DNA of 64,000 nt from Engraulis encrasicolus (GCF_034702125.1 NC_085860.1:14897723-14961722); one strand, 5' to 3'; numbered from the stretch's first letter, positions 33,982 to 47,690 are shown. A program made the numbers and translations. Notes: generated from the sequence alone by a model not told the origin.

Positions 33982-34150
33982 TCCCTTTCCCTCTTTTTCT
34001 TTAATGGTTCTCTTTCTTTCTCTTCTCTCTCTTCTCTCTCTTTCTGTCTCTGCTCTCTCTCTCTCTCCCCCTCTCTCTCTCTCTCTCTCTCTCCCTCTCT
34101 CCCTCTCCGTCTCTCTCTTTCTCTCTCTCCTTCTCTCTCTCTTTCGCTTT
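33888..34150. repeat. CT-rich microsatellite
   Basis: About 95 bp of pure (CT)n, then about 160 bp of imperfect CTCTTTCTC and CTCCC units. Confidence 0.97.
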
Positions 34151-34199
34151 CTTCACTGGAGAATGTCAGGCTGTCACCAGCCCTTCGTTTCATAAATCT

Positions 34200-34940
34200 T
34201 TCAACAGGATATCTACTGTAAACACACCGAAAGCCAGAAACAAACAAAAATCCAAAATCATTTGTGGAGGGAATGACAAATTATTAAAGGTGACCTACTT
34301 CAACATACTTTTGAAAGATATGAAGTCTGAAGTCAAAATATCACGTCAAAAATAAATTAAAAAGATTAAAATCATTCCTGTTCATTTATTCAATTACTTA
34401 TCTTATTGGCTTATATCCCTTTAACTAATTCTTGGATGTAGTAAAGTATCGTAATGGTAAATGACGTGATCATGTTGCCTACAAGGGCTGACTCACAGTA
34501 TTGGAATTATCATAACTATGCTCAATGTTATTGATTTCCTGGTTCATCAATAAGGTAAACGTGATCCCACAATGTCCTATACCCCGATCCTTTTACTCCA
34601 GACCCTGTAGAGGAGAAGACACCACTTGACCTTGTGACATTGATCATTCTGTTAACAAAATGCAGTTCAAGATGAATGGTGGCCCCCTCCTTGCAGATAG
34701 ATCTGATTGACTCTTGTCTGACGTAAACAAATAATTATTTATGTTGGCAGGTAGACAGCCAGGCCACCTTGGGCACATTTGTGATTACACCATCACCATC
34801 CATCCAGCAGTAAGGGAAGTTGGTATGTAGACTGATGAATGTTGTGATACGGTAGTTGTTTTTCCATTATGCCATTAAACACTAGCCACTGGGCTTCGAA
34901 ATGGCCAAATAAGGTCTTGAAATCCTCCAAATCTGCACAA
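34200..34940. other. intergenic, no recognised feature
   Basis: AT-rich and unclassified. No gene seen. Confidence 0.4.
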
Positions 34941-34949
34941 TAAATTATG

Positions 34950-35039
34950 CAGTGTTAATTCAACACTTGGAGAGTACTCTGGTACCATATACAATCGAGA
35001 GGATGTTAAAGCGACTCTTTAGGTGTTGAATCAACACTG
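34950..35039. repeat. small inverted repeat (TTCAACACT family)
   Basis: CAGTGTTAATTCAACACT at the left pairs with AGGTGTTGAATCAACACTG at the right. Relative at 6672-6752. Confidence 0.65.
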
Positions 35040-35662
35040 TTTTTTGTACTGTGTGTGTGTTTATTACCCACTTCCACAATACTTTCTCTTCTTCCGTTTT
35101 CTTCCTTCTCTCTGTTTTAGTTTTCAAAGCAGCTAGAAGTAGCCTAAATAAGCAATGAGCAGTGACTTTGAGTTAGTGCCAGACACATAAGAGTAGGCCT
35201 ATAATATTCACAGTATTATAAAAAAAAACTATATGATATAGACTTTGATATAGACTATGGTCGTATTGAAGCACATCAAAGTATGATTAAAAGCCCTAAG
35301 GGGAGATGGAGATTTTTTGTCAGTGCCAGACATGCATTGGCTACTTGCCCATAAAAACCATATGTTCCTGCTACAGTATGCCGTAGATTTTGCGGCATGC
35401 CCTTCATTTGTCCTTCGCTATAGGGCAAATCCATATTTTCTCCCCGATTCACTGGAGCGGAGTGCACGACGGGGCTCAGAACCTGTCCTGATGATTTGAT
35501 GAGATCCCTCCTCTGCGACCGTCCACTGACTGTCTCTGTGCATGTCAGTCCCCATGGCATGCCTTGCGTTACACATCCAATCACGTCAGGAGATGAAGGT
35601 GACGGCCATGGGCCACTGGGCCTGAGACACTCACCATAGAGCTCAGGTGTGAGGTCAGGTGC

Positions 35663-36120
35663 CCAGTCCTGGACTGGGATCGAAAACCAGCCCGGCATTT
35701 TTGGCACAGACCAGATTTTTCTATGATATTAGGATTAGCTCAGTCCAATGTCTATATTAAAGGTAGACCAATGTCAAGTCAAATCAAGTCAGCTTTTATT
35801 GCCAGTTTCTTCATATGCACACGTCATACAAGGAAATTGAAATTATGTTTCTCTCTCAATAACATGACTGGCATATATTATACATTCACAGGACCGACAT
35901 TTACAGACTGACATTAAAGTGCAAGACAGGACAAGTAACACAGATGGACCAATAACAGTAAAGTGATGTTGCAATGGGCCACCCCATCTACTGTAAGTTG
36001 AGGGCTGGTCTCTAGAAAAATCCAACAAGCAAAACACAACAGTGTTGGCCCCTGAGGACTGTCGGTCCACGCCGGGAAAATGCCCTGTATGCCAGATTAC
36101 CAGTCCAGCCCCTGGAGGTG
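35663..36120. repeat. CTGGACTGG-family ends around a second repeat
   Basis: Left end CCTGGACTGGGATCGAAAAC, right end ATTACCAGTCCAGCCCCTG. Between them a repeat starting TCAAGTCAAATCAAGTCAGC and containing CATACAAGGAAATTGAAATT, a common fish repeat segment. Probably one element inside another. Confidence 0.5.
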
Positions 36121-36158
36121 CCCTGTATGCCAGATTACCAATCCAGCCCCTGGAGGTA
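36081..36158. repeat. 38-bp tandem duplication
   Basis: GCCCTGTATGCCAGATTACC followed by A(G/A)TCCAGCCCCTGGAGGT occurs twice in tandem with a single difference. Confidence 0.85.
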
Positions 36159-36670
36159 CCTACTCACCTCTACCCCTGTGGCCCCAATACAAATCCCTAC
36201 AGAACCTGAAAGGCCTTTCAAACACCTTTGAATATAAATAATTTAAACGTGGCTGGCTACTATACAGATACGATTATTCTGACTGCCAGGAGAGAAAAGG
36301 ACTCTCGACGTCTCTTGCAGAAGTCATTCATCACGTTCAATGTTTTTATTCAGTACTGACAAGGGCATCTCAGCAAGACTGAGTCGATTTATCATGCGGC
36401 GGAAGTTGAATGAAAGGAAAGATGTGTCCTCAGGTGTAGACCACCTTTCAGGGCCCTGCTTTTATTATTCTTATATCAAGAAAAGATAATAGTCTTCCTT
36501 TGTGTTACTCAAGCTGAAGGCACATGCGGTGAATATTAAAAAGTCATGGAATGGTCTGCTTAGATAGAGCAGGATGTTTTTTTGCAGAAGCTTCATCTCC
36601 AAACCATAACTTCAACATGGGCAGAGGGGAATTCTTTTTGCCGGTTCATCACACTGCATGAAGGATTTTT

Positions 36671-38272
36671 GGTAACACTTTATTTTAGGGACACACCTAT
36701 TAGCACTAATACATACAATATTAATGCCTGTGTAAGTAACTTGTAAGGCATGTACTAAGCAAAATAAGACAGTTGTTAAGCATGTATTCACAAATGTCTT
36801 GTTCATGCCCAATTAGGGATTTATTACCAATATAACCTTAGTAAGGACCTAGTAGACCTAGATTTCTATTTATGAGTAAGCAGTAAGGGCCAGAATACAA
36901 TGTGTATAAGCTCCTGGTACATTGTGTGAACAAACCCTGAACAGTGTGAAAACAGATGTGGAATAAGGGTCCCTATTCTAAAGTGATGCATTGCTCAGCC
37001 CAGATGGCTTAGGGCCCCCGCACTACCAAGGGCCCCCACTCTACCCACACCCCGCCCCCGGGAAGCAAAGTGTAAGAACTTTCCTGAATCTGCATTAGTC
37101 TCATTAAGTACATTGATCTCACTTATTCTATTTAATATATAATGAAGTAATTGGAAGCAGTATATAGCAAGGATTGGACGTAAACTTCTCAATGACGGTG
37201 GGTGGTGAGATGTCATTTTTTCATACACCAATTAGTTTTAATTGTAAAAACCCTACAATAAATGCAGAATATAACGATGAGTAATAGTTTGGAAGCGAAA
37301 CTAAGCTATTCCTTTGTGATAAATAAGTTAATGTTTGAGAAACTTAGCTCCAAGAAGTGCAGTGCATGATGGGTACGCCCTTAGTCAGAAATGCAATGCA
37401 TGGCCAATGCAGCAATGATAATATTTCTGTTGTTACATACATGTCAAATTGTTTGGATAGCATCTAAATTTCACGAGTGAGGGGAGGAGCTAAGGACATA
37501 GGCTCAGAGCTGGGTAGGTTGTCTGTTGGCCTAGATTGCGTACCCATCATGCACTGCACTTCTTGAAGCTAATGTTCTCAAACATTAACTTAATTATCAC
37601 AAAAGAATAGATTAGTTTTGCTTCAAAACTATTATTCTAATGTTCTGCATTTATTTTTGGGGTTTTTACAATTTAAACTCAGTAGTACAAGAAAAAAATT
37701 ACGTCTCACCAACCCACCGCCATCGACAAGTGTACGTTCAATCCTTGCTATATATAGGCTCCTGTTACCTTCTTTTCTCAGTTGTGAAAAAGAGGAAACT
37801 AGATGACTTGATGGAATTTGTAGTAATTATTATAATACCCTTACACTTTGTGGATTGGGGGGGCTAGGTAGCGCGGGCCTGGGTGGTGTGGGGGCCCTAG
37901 GTAATGAGGGGGACTTTGGTAGTGCGGAGGCCCTAAGCCATCTGGGCTGACCAATGCATCACTTTAGAATAGGATCCTTATTCCGCATCTGTTTTCACAC
38001 TGTTCAGGGTTTGTTCACACAGTGTGTCGGGAGCTTATACACATTGAATTCTGCCACTTACTACTTACTAATAAATAGAAATATAGGCTTACTGGTCCTT
38101 ACTAAGATTATATTAGTAATAAATCCCTAATTGGGCATGAACAAGACATTTGTGAATACATGCTTAACAACTGTCTTATTTTGCTTAGTACATGCCTTAC
38201 ACGTTACTTACACAGGCATTAATATTGTATGTATTAGTGCTAATAGATGTGTCCCTAAAATAAAGTGTTACC
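36671..38272. mobile_element. 1.6 kb giant imperfect palindrome, GGTAACACTT family
   Basis: Left arm starting GGTAACACTTTATTTTAGGG (36671 to about 37385) pairs with its diverged inverse (about 37537 to 38272). The arms match in order: the termini, the segment with AACAGTGTGAAAACAGATG, a GGGCCCCC segment, AGTATATAGCAAGGATT, and GTGCAGTGCATGATGGGTAC. A spacer of about 150 bp remains. A 283-bp member with the same ends is at 53592-53874. No coding. Confidence 0.85.
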
Positions 38273-38322
38273 GGATTGGGTAATTCAGTTTTTCAATTTT
38301 CACTTCAGCCAGAATATACAAA

Positions 38323-38522
<200 letters not shown>

Positions 38523-38930
38523 TTATGGTTGTTGTGGATTATCCCCAACAGGTTGTGATTGTACTCCATTGAAATTCCCCCCTCTAACAGCCAAGCAGAT
38601 ATTTGGTTCCAAGTTGCTCTGTGTAATCTGGCAAGCTGCAACACCTACTTGGATTTTATTTCCAGAAAACAAGAGCTGCTTGCAGTTACTTTTCAATTTA
38701 CTTAGCTCAGTCTGGCTGCAATTTTGGCATACACTCTCAGACCAACCAGAAGGAGCATTATAAGCGGTCTTGGTGGTGTTTCTTTTGCTTATTTTATCTC
38801 AGGCACAATGAGGAAGGGCACAAAAAAGCATTCAGAGGCACCTTAATGGTTGGTCAGAGTACTGCATACACATTTAACCTTTCCAATGGCTTTATGGCAC
38901 AAAAGCCATCAAAGAGACCCCCGCCAAACC

Positions 38931-39066
<136 letters not shown>

Positions 39067-39470
39067 CGTAAAAATGCCATGTTCAACAGTCTTGTGGTGA
39101 ATTACCATGGGACAGGCATTTTCCTGCTTTCTGCTTGACCTGATGCAAGCAGACAAGGATCAGACAGAGTAGTTTAGGAAATAAATGGCTGGCATTTCTG
39201 GAGGCATGGACGCGGGGGGTCAGGACTCACCAGGGTGCCCCTTCCCAGCAAGAGCACAAAGAGGCAGAATATAAAAAAGAGTCAGCCTCAATCACCCGGC
39301 AACAAGAATAAAGAATAATGAAGCCTTCCTGAGATATCTAGTGGTGAAGCTTTTTAATGTACAGATGTTTCTTTTATTGGTTTGTTTATTTTTCCATAAA
39401 TCATGAGCAACACTGTGGTGCTATCACTGTGCGATCAGTTTGACTTTATAAATACTTGTTTCAGTCCATA

Positions 39471-39660
39471 CAGTGGTGTAGTCTAAGTAGAACGCAGGTA
39501 TACACAGTATACCCACTTCAAATTTTCAGGGATTTCAGTATACCCACTTAAAATTGATTGATCCATTATTTAGAATAGCACAAATATATACAGTATACCC
39601 ACTTCAAAAAAAGCTCAATATACAGTATACTCACCACAAAAAAAGTAGACTACACCACTG
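39471..39660. mobile_element. hAT-type MITE
   Basis: Perfect 8-bp flanks AGTCCATA (39463-39470 and 39661-39668). Ends CAGTGGTGTAGTCTA and TAGACTACACCACTG. Interior repeats CAGTATACCCACTT. Inverted relative of 2593-2794. Confidence 0.92.
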
Positions 39661-39669
39661 AGTCCATAC

Positions 39670-40410
39670 TCATACTAAATGACATATCTTGTGGTGAAGC
39701 TTTTTGATATACAGATGCTCGTATGTTTCTGACTGTGGTCAGTCACAGCTGTGATAGTTTTATCAGAATTGATCAGACTTATCAGACTTCATAAGCCCTA
39801 GTTTCAGTCCATACTCATACTACAGTATATGCAAGTATTACTAAATACTAAATGTAAGTATTTATGTGACTCTTTCCACGAAAGCTTTTTTTCCACAGGC
39901 AATTTCTGACAGTTTACTGTACCTATAGATATTTAGACTTCTTAGATTTACAATCAACATTCTCACAGGAGAGCCTGAGGGGTGTGTGTGTGGACTGGCG
40001 AAATATCATAGAGGCTATTTTGTATGCAGGGTGACCTGTACATTTTCCCAGAGCAATTTCAAGGTCTCAGAGAGACATTGATTGCAGGATCCATTTTGAA
40101 AGAAAAAAACCTTTTTAGCACTAAATATGACAGTGATGGAGAGTGCAGAGCAGAGGTGCAAGGTACTCAGCTTTGCTTCGACTGCAGAATTCCCATTTGG
40201 TTTTGAAGGCTTCCAAGCACAACCTGACCATCAAGTGCATATTAAGGAGGAAAAAATAAAGAACGTCTTATTGAAATGCCTACTGGGTCCACTATGCCAT
40301 GGGTTATGTCATTAATTAATTAGCTTCTCTACACCCCGTTTCAACTCCAACAGTACATGCCTGATTACAATACTACTTAGGTGAAAGCTTTGATGTTGAC
40401 CGGAATTGAG
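39670..40410. other. intergenic, no recognised feature
   Basis: The segment GTGGTGAAGCTTTTTGATAT echoes 39341-39360, a short local duplication. No gene seen. Confidence 0.4.
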
Positions 40411-40419
40411 GGTGGGTAA

Positions 40420-40651
<232 letters not shown>

Positions 40652-41072
40652 TTATCAAGCAGCTCAAGTCTGTATAATTAAGCTGGCACTGCAAGACTGA
40701 ACTGAGGCCTTGTTTTCTGTTTCCCCCTGTGACTCTGCGGGACTCTTGACAAGAGAACATTGCTGAGTTATCCCACCGGCACACACACAAAAAAGAAAAA
40801 ATGTCTTTATTTTCCTTCCTACCGTGGTGGCAGGCTAGCTGCCTTACCTTTCCACCTGACTGCAGCACAGGAACTGGCAGGCCCTTCATTAACATACCAG
40901 ACATTATTAGCACTGGGGAATTGCACTGCACTGCACTGCGCTGACATGTTGTAATAATAAATAAACATCAGCAAACACAAAATCCTGCTTGTTGTCAGTA
41001 AGCAGCCAAGAAGGAGTGCAGCACAAGCTGTGTACAGCACAGAAGCCGTGTGTGAAGATGTGGACTACTTAA

Positions 41073-41405
41073 AGTGATACTGTCCCATTTTTGGAAATAA
41101 GCTTATTTTACACCTCCCCTTGAGTTAAATAATAGGGTTTTACCGTTCTTCTGTACTTTCGACCGTTCTCTGGGTATGGCAGTGCAAATGTTACCCCCAT
41201 GCTAGCAGTTAACATTGAGTCCTATGAGACCAGCTGGCGGCTAACTGGTCTCATAGGACTCAATGTTAACTGCTAGCTTGGAGGTAAAATTTGCACTGCC
41301 ATACCCAGAGAACGGTTGAAAGTATAGGAAAACGGTAAAACCCTATTATTTTACTCCAGGGGAGGTGTAAAATAAGCTCATTTCCAAAAATGGGACAGTA
41401 TCACT
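41073..41405. mobile_element. 333-bp near-perfect palindromic MITE
   Basis: Flanks TTAA (41069-41072) and TCAA (41406-41409). Ends AGTGATACTGTCCCATTTTT and its inverse. The arms remain paired almost to the centre (CTCATAGGACTCAATGTTAA). Confidence 0.88.
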
Positions 41406-41409
41406 TCAA

Positions 41410-43110
41410 GGCCTATGTTTACTCTCTGTGAGTCAGTTCATACTTTGCGTTTGCCAATGGCGTGCGCCATGACGTGACCCAAAATGGCACCACGCCCCCT
41501 CTCGTGAGTTTGAAAATTGTGTTGCTGCACAAAGTCGCGCACCGGACATTTCTTCTGACTCAACGCGAGTCCACCAGTGTCGACCATGAAGTAGGCAGAA
41601 AGAGCAGTAGATGACTAGAGTAGCCTAGAGGCTGTTTTGACCAATTAAGTAAATGTCAGGTCATGCTAATGAAGATAACATAGACTCAAAAAACCGAGGC
41701 CTTTATATGTGAGGGCAATACACCAATTGCACATGTCTGAATCGAGAACCACAAAGACACAGTCTTTCTGGGTGGTGGAAAGAACATCATTGATATCACT
41801 TTAACTTTGCCAGTAGTCCCAGAGTATTATGGATGATGAAGGCTGATGCAAGGGACAGTGGTGGTGGTGATAGTTGGGGTAGGCTGGGTGATTTGTCAGG
41901 TGTCACGCTGTCCAGAAACAAGTGTTAATGTGATTCTCAGAGTCAAGGTTGATCTGTCTCCTACTTCTAAGAGCTACATTACGGGCATCTGAAAGGAGGT
42001 GGATGAGGAACTTTTATGTCTATCCTCCGTACGAGATGCCAGGGGCTGTAAAGGGTAGTGTCTGTTCCCTTTTCTGTGCGTTTAATCCCTGCCGTAAACA
42101 CTCCGTCAACCACCCTTACCTTGGTGCTCGGCAGGTTGTGCACTCTCATTGATCACCAGAGCTCCGCTCAGGGTGCCTTTTACTTGCAGAGAGCAGCAGC
42201 TCTCCACTGAACACAGCAGATTTTATATTTATATATAGCTCTGCCAAGATGAAAACGTAGCGAAGCAAAGCGAGCAGAAGAAATACAGCACAGTGACGAG
42301 CCAGGCAAATTGTTTTTTTTGTGATCCTAAAACCTCAATGTTTTTCTTTTCTGGTTGAGAAGCTTGATATTCTCTATCTCACCCACACACAAGGGCTGCC
42401 ATTGTTCTGTTCTGTTGCGTCCTGTCCTGTTCTGTTCTTCTCGCTAGACCAGAATGGCCAGGTTTCCTCACAGCAATGTGCGTTGGATTTATGGTGGCCC
42501 CAGCTCAGTTTTCAGGCCTGTACTGGCCGTAACCTCTCCCCCACACCCTCTTAATCTGTCCACTTTAGTTCTGGGTCTCCCACCGTGGCTCCAAATCCCT
42601 CTCGTTTTTCAGCTGTTCCATTGCAACGGTACTCGGTTTAATCTTCATTTATTACACAACGTCCCGTCAGGCACCTAGCATCTGCACAAACACGTCTCTT
42701 TCCCCATGGGATGCCATGTGGGGTTCTTTATTCTATTGCACATACGCCCATATCCTTGTTTTAATATTCCCATCTCATCTTTTATTTTCAACCTCCAAAT
42801 AAACTGGATCAGTTTCATTTTTAATCAATAAATCACATTATATAGTTAGTCATCATGACAGTTATTAGACTACACAAAGCCACTATTAGACATTTCGACA
42901 CAGGGTTACAGTATATGTGAAAATCAAGAGAGACTTATGCCTATTTCAGTTGTACTTAATGCATGGCAACTACTGAGCACATTTAAATGAGACAAATCTG
43001 TGCCAAACCCAAGGCTCATGTTACAACATGTGTTTATGGCAGGCCTACATGAGTGTGTGGCAGAGTTAGGTGGTAGAATGCTAAAAAACCACCCTCCTGA
43101 AGCCTCACAC
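41410..43110. other. intergenic, no recognised feature
   Basis: Mostly unclassified. A CTGTTCTGTT/CCTGT short repeat occurs near 42405-42435. No gene seen. Confidence 0.4.
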
Positions 43111-43117
43111 GGAGAGA

Positions 43118-43405
43118 CAGGGCCGGTTAAGATGGCCTGGGGCCCCTTGGCTATAGGTTGTTGTGGGCCACAACAAAACAAATTTCGCAACAAATTTACA
43201 TGAACACTGTCATAATAACGAGCTAGGAATGAAGAATAACATGCCTTCCAACTGTACTCAACACGACAGAAGACATTTTTCAATATTGCAATCTTGTCAC
43301 AATTCTGCAATTTTTCACTTTTGTTTTGGCCAATCAGGGGCCCCCTGGCTGGTGGGGGCCCCTAGACTGCAGCCATATCCAGCCCTCTACGTTAATCCGG
43401 CCCTG
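43118..43405. repeat. CAGGGCCGG-type MITE
   Basis: Ends CAGGGCCGGTTAAGATGG and GTTAATCCGGCCCTG with GGGGCCCC near both. Related to 14409-14689; no matching flanks found. Confidence 0.65.
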
Positions 43406-44082
43406 CAGATGCAATGGCACTGTTTTCATCTTAGATCTGTGGATTCATACCTCCCTTCCAGCCATGCCAATCTGTTGCTGTGGTTGGGAGGATGTGGAAT
43501 CAAGCCACGACTAGCGCTAACTAGCACGCACGACAAGCGCATGACACCACCTGTGGATCTACCGGTTTGGGGACCTCGGCAAAATATAAACATGGGGCCC
43601 TCAAAAGTCATTTTATAAACATGCCACCAATTGGCATGGTAAGAGTGAGGGTGTTATTTTAGTGTTTTGTCTTGTAAATATCTGTGATTACTTTACATAA
43701 GTTACAAATTAAGATATTTTTTTGTGTTATTGCGACTGGTGTGACAGTTTGGGGGTCCCATATGGAGGGCGGATTTGATCGGGCCCTAAGCAATTGCCTA
43801 GGTTTGCCTAATGTAAAGTCCGCCTCTGATGATACCACCTGTGGATCTAGCAGAACCAAAGTGACAGTAAAAGCTCCAAGTATTACGTCCACTAATCCAC
43901 TAACTGATGCTTCTGACAATTTAAATGAACGTCTCTACCCACAAGATTAATGAACAAATCCTTATGTCGCACACAGAAGGCAAGTAAGCTCCCACCTTAT
44001 GTTATTGATAATGAATACCGTACGTTCAAGGCCAATGTGTTAACAAGGCCAATGTGTTAACAAGGCAAGAGGTTTACTCATT

Positions 44083-44307
<225 letters not shown>

Positions 44308-44858
44308 GCCTGGTTGGTGGTGGGTTGGAGTAAATTAACGCGAACAACAGATCTGTCAGCAGCTGGTTTAGAATTAGTTATTTGTTTCCGTTTCAAACAG
44401 CAGCTTTCACTAAGCCATGGATAAATTAAGACTTTGAATAGATGCTTGCGATGCAAGGCACACTGGGTGACAAAAGTGACCCCCCCGAATTAAGATGCAG
44501 ATGAAACCAGTTAAACATGCGCTGTGTCTTACGCCATTTCAAATTCTGTGCTCATGCCAAGAGACTGTAAATGGGTTTGGACACAGGTGCATTTCCAGAA
44601 ATTATTATTCATAAGGTATTGTTTTGAGGTGATCTACTACAAGGCCCATGGTTATTATGCCATCAAACACAACTGATATCACTCTCTGTGCTTGTGTTAA
44701 TACATTTGGTTAAGCCTATTTGTGATAGTGGCCACTGAGTCCATTGCTCCAGTGGATGCTGTTGAGGTGTTGCAATGGCACCAACAGATGGAGAGCTGTC
44801 CGATTGGTCGCTTTTTGCCCAGGAGTTTGAACGAATGACATTGGCACATACATGTATA

Positions 44859-45059
44859 TTACATTACACTTAGCTAATGCTTTTTTTAAAATCCTAAGCA
44901 ACTTACAGTTATTTACATATAGGGCGTTAGTTACAGTCCCTGGAGCAATGTGGGGTTAGGTGCCTTGCTCAAGGGCACATCAGCAATGGATGGAGGTGTA
45001 GGGAGGACTGGTAAGAGTGGGAATAAGTCCTCCTCCTTAACCAATACGCCACTGCTGGG
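44859..45059 (-). repeat. tRNA-derived SINE, family B
   Basis: Inverse of the 26653 unit: tail TTACACTTAGCTAATGC at the left, core GGTGCCTTGCTCAAGGGCAC, head near 45040. Confidence 0.75.
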
Positions 45060-45419
45060 GTTTGTCTGTGGATATGCTGAAGGCTGCTGGTTATCTCTGG
45101 CAAAGCACCAAGGCATCAGCACCACTGTCAGTTGGAAACTAATGCAGAGACTGACTGACTGCAGACATGGGGGGAGGGATATGGGAAGGCACACAAAGCT
45201 CTTCAATCGGCCGGCTGAAATGAACGTCATTCGTGAAAGCATGATGGAGGAGATGTAATGAAGCCTGAGCATCTCACCGTGGATCATCAGAGAGCCACCC
45301 CAGACCCAGACAGACAGGCTTCTATTGCCTGTCTCTAGTGTTGGATCAGTGCATCCTCTCACACAGTCTCAATGTCAGCACAGTTTAGGATTGTATTGTT
45401 GTAGTATTGTCTGTTCCTT

Positions 45420-45480
45420 CATCAGTTTTCACAAGGACCAGCGTGACACTGCTTCGCACTCTTCCTTGTGAAAACTGATG
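45420..45480. repeat. perfect 18-bp hairpin
   Basis: CATCAGTTTTCACAAGGA (45420-45437) and its exact inverse (45463-45480), 25-base loop. Both arms are flanked by unrelated sequence. Confidence 0.9.
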
Positions 45481-45841
45481 ACTGGAGAACCCTGAAAAGC
45501 TACACCTGCTGAAAAAGAAGCCTTTGAGGTGCGCAGGCTCTCACAAAACATTATCTGTTCCTTGACAACAATTGAGGTATTTCCTGTCAATACCTTTTCA
45601 CATGGTTGGTTCCTGGACTTCTTAGGCTACTACACAGGGAAGGCAATAGGGGGAGGACACAAAGGGGTCAGTTGTCCGGGCCCATGAAGAGAGGGGTCCC
45701 AGAATTAGGTCCAGTCGTGACTTTGCCTGCGTTTCATGATGCCACATTCTAACCTGAATGCATTGAAATGGCAAAGTGTGCATGGGCGCTGCACAGCAAA
45801 AGCAGCAAAGCGCGATCACGAACGCGGTCATTGTACAGTAT

Positions 45842-46145
45842 GTGCGCATTCCAATATGCGACCGTGCGTCCTCCACTTGTGCTTGTGGCCTCACGTTTTG
45901 CTGATGCCCCGCCTCTGTGGAGAAAACAATTAAGTTTCCCCACTGTCAGCCTAGCCACAACAATTTTTGAGGGACTACTCTTCATTTACCACCCAGTTTG
46001 CAAATGAGAATATGACGTAACAATTGAGCTTTTGTGAGATATTGAAATATAATGCAGTTGTCAGTGATGTCATCACGACGTATTACTTCCTGGTGCGAGA
46101 CCACAAGCACAAGTGGAGGATGCAAGGTCACATATTGGAGCGTAC
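45842..46145. mobile_element. MITE of the TGCATCCCAATATG family
   Basis: Ends GTGCGCATTCCAATATGCGA and TCACATATTGGAGCGTACC. Interior matches the inverse of 15892-16169. It splits a GGCCCAGGGAG-type repeat (45650-45720 and 46152-46215). Confidence 0.75.
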
Positions 46146-46215
46146 CCACTGTATTAGGGCCTTTCAAATTACTTTGTCCCTGGCCCCTCCAAAGCTATCA
46201 GCGGCACTCTGCTAC

Positions 46216-47690
46216 TACATAATACTTGTTTTACATTATATGTCATGGCATACCAAAGCCACGTTCATAATGCTTTCAAAATAATTTGTGCTTTACCTTA
46301 CGACTATTAACATAGTCTAGTCATTGTTAATTTATGAAAACTTTTACATGCCTAATAGGTAACTGATGCATTTATAAGGAGCACATCTGTGTGGACATAC
46401 TGACAATTAAATATTATTCATACCACAACACTTTTTGTGCTCCATCAGATTACATTTTAGTCCTTTATTTGTGTTGTGCAGGCTTTCTTAGAAAACCACC
46501 TGGAAACAAAATGATACTGTCTGCATTTTTCTGAGCGTTACGGTAAATGGGTGCCCACTCCATTGTCTCTATTTGTCACATTACGGTAAGTTTATAGATC
46601 TGTCGGATTGTAGGATGTTTGCAAACCCAAAGAGCACGGCGATGTAAATGTTTGAGGCAGGCAGCAGGCACATATCCGCGACAGCTGACACAACGAAAGG
46701 ACAGAAGAAATCCAAATCGTTACGAATTCTCCCTGCTTTTTCACAGTAAGTATCTAAGGCACACACTGCAAATAAGCGATCAAACTGAAAATCTACACGT
46801 TTAGAAATAGTTTGTGGATTGTTTGATCTCATAAATGATCTGCCACGCTGTGATTTAAACTGCTTTAAACGGCAATAACGTAACATGTAAAAAGTGTTTT
46901 GCACATGTTTGCTGGATACACTGCGGTGGCACGGAGCGCATAAATGATTCAAAAGACAGTTGCGGGTAAAAAGAAAGAATGGCCAGTGAGTTGTTGATAC
47001 TAGTGATGGAATGGACTTTGCGCGGTTCCACAAAATTCGGTGTCTTTATCTGCGCACTAGTTGGTTCTGTTGGATTTTGCGAATGAATACAATATATGGA
47101 TTGTAAAACTTTAATGCGCAATGGCACTTCAGAACGTTTCAAAATGTTACCGCGAACTGATTGTTACAGTGATTACGCACAGCAAGTACCCAGCTCACAC
47201 ACGTTGCGTTTGCCATTTATGAAAGAAAACACCGTCTTCCTTTGATCAGCAGCTCTACAACATGCTCTTCAGGCGCTCTCAAGGCAATCTAATAAGGCAC
47301 TTGCTTTCGAACTCCAGCTTCATCGCGCGCTTGTTCAGAATCATTGGTGTTGTGTTGTGTATGAAGTTCTTGACATTGTTGTTGTTCTTCGTCACGTCTC
47401 AAGCAACAGTCAACTTAAGCATTTGTAAATCACTCTGACATGAGTGCTGCGTACTAGTATTTTACTCTGCTATATTTAAATGAGCTACCTGGTTTAAACC
47501 CTTAAAGCTGTCTCAGGTGATTTATGTTCTTAAATTGAGCAGGAGCAGAGTCTCATTTCTCTTGTTGGATGTAGGGGTTGCAGCCTATAGTAGGCATAGT
47601 AGCCAGCCTGTATGGGCCCCCTGCTCTTCCTGTCCTAATCCCTGATTTCTGAGGTGTATGTTTTGGGAATTCCAGGCTTCTGCCCTCCCT
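46216..47690. other. unique-looking intergenic stretch, somewhat CpG-rich
   Basis: No repeat recognised. 46640-47340 has more CpG than its surroundings (CGCGACAGC, GCGCGGTT, TCGCGCGC). A 150-codon open frame on the minus strand (46581-47033) shows no family I know. Confidence 0.4.
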
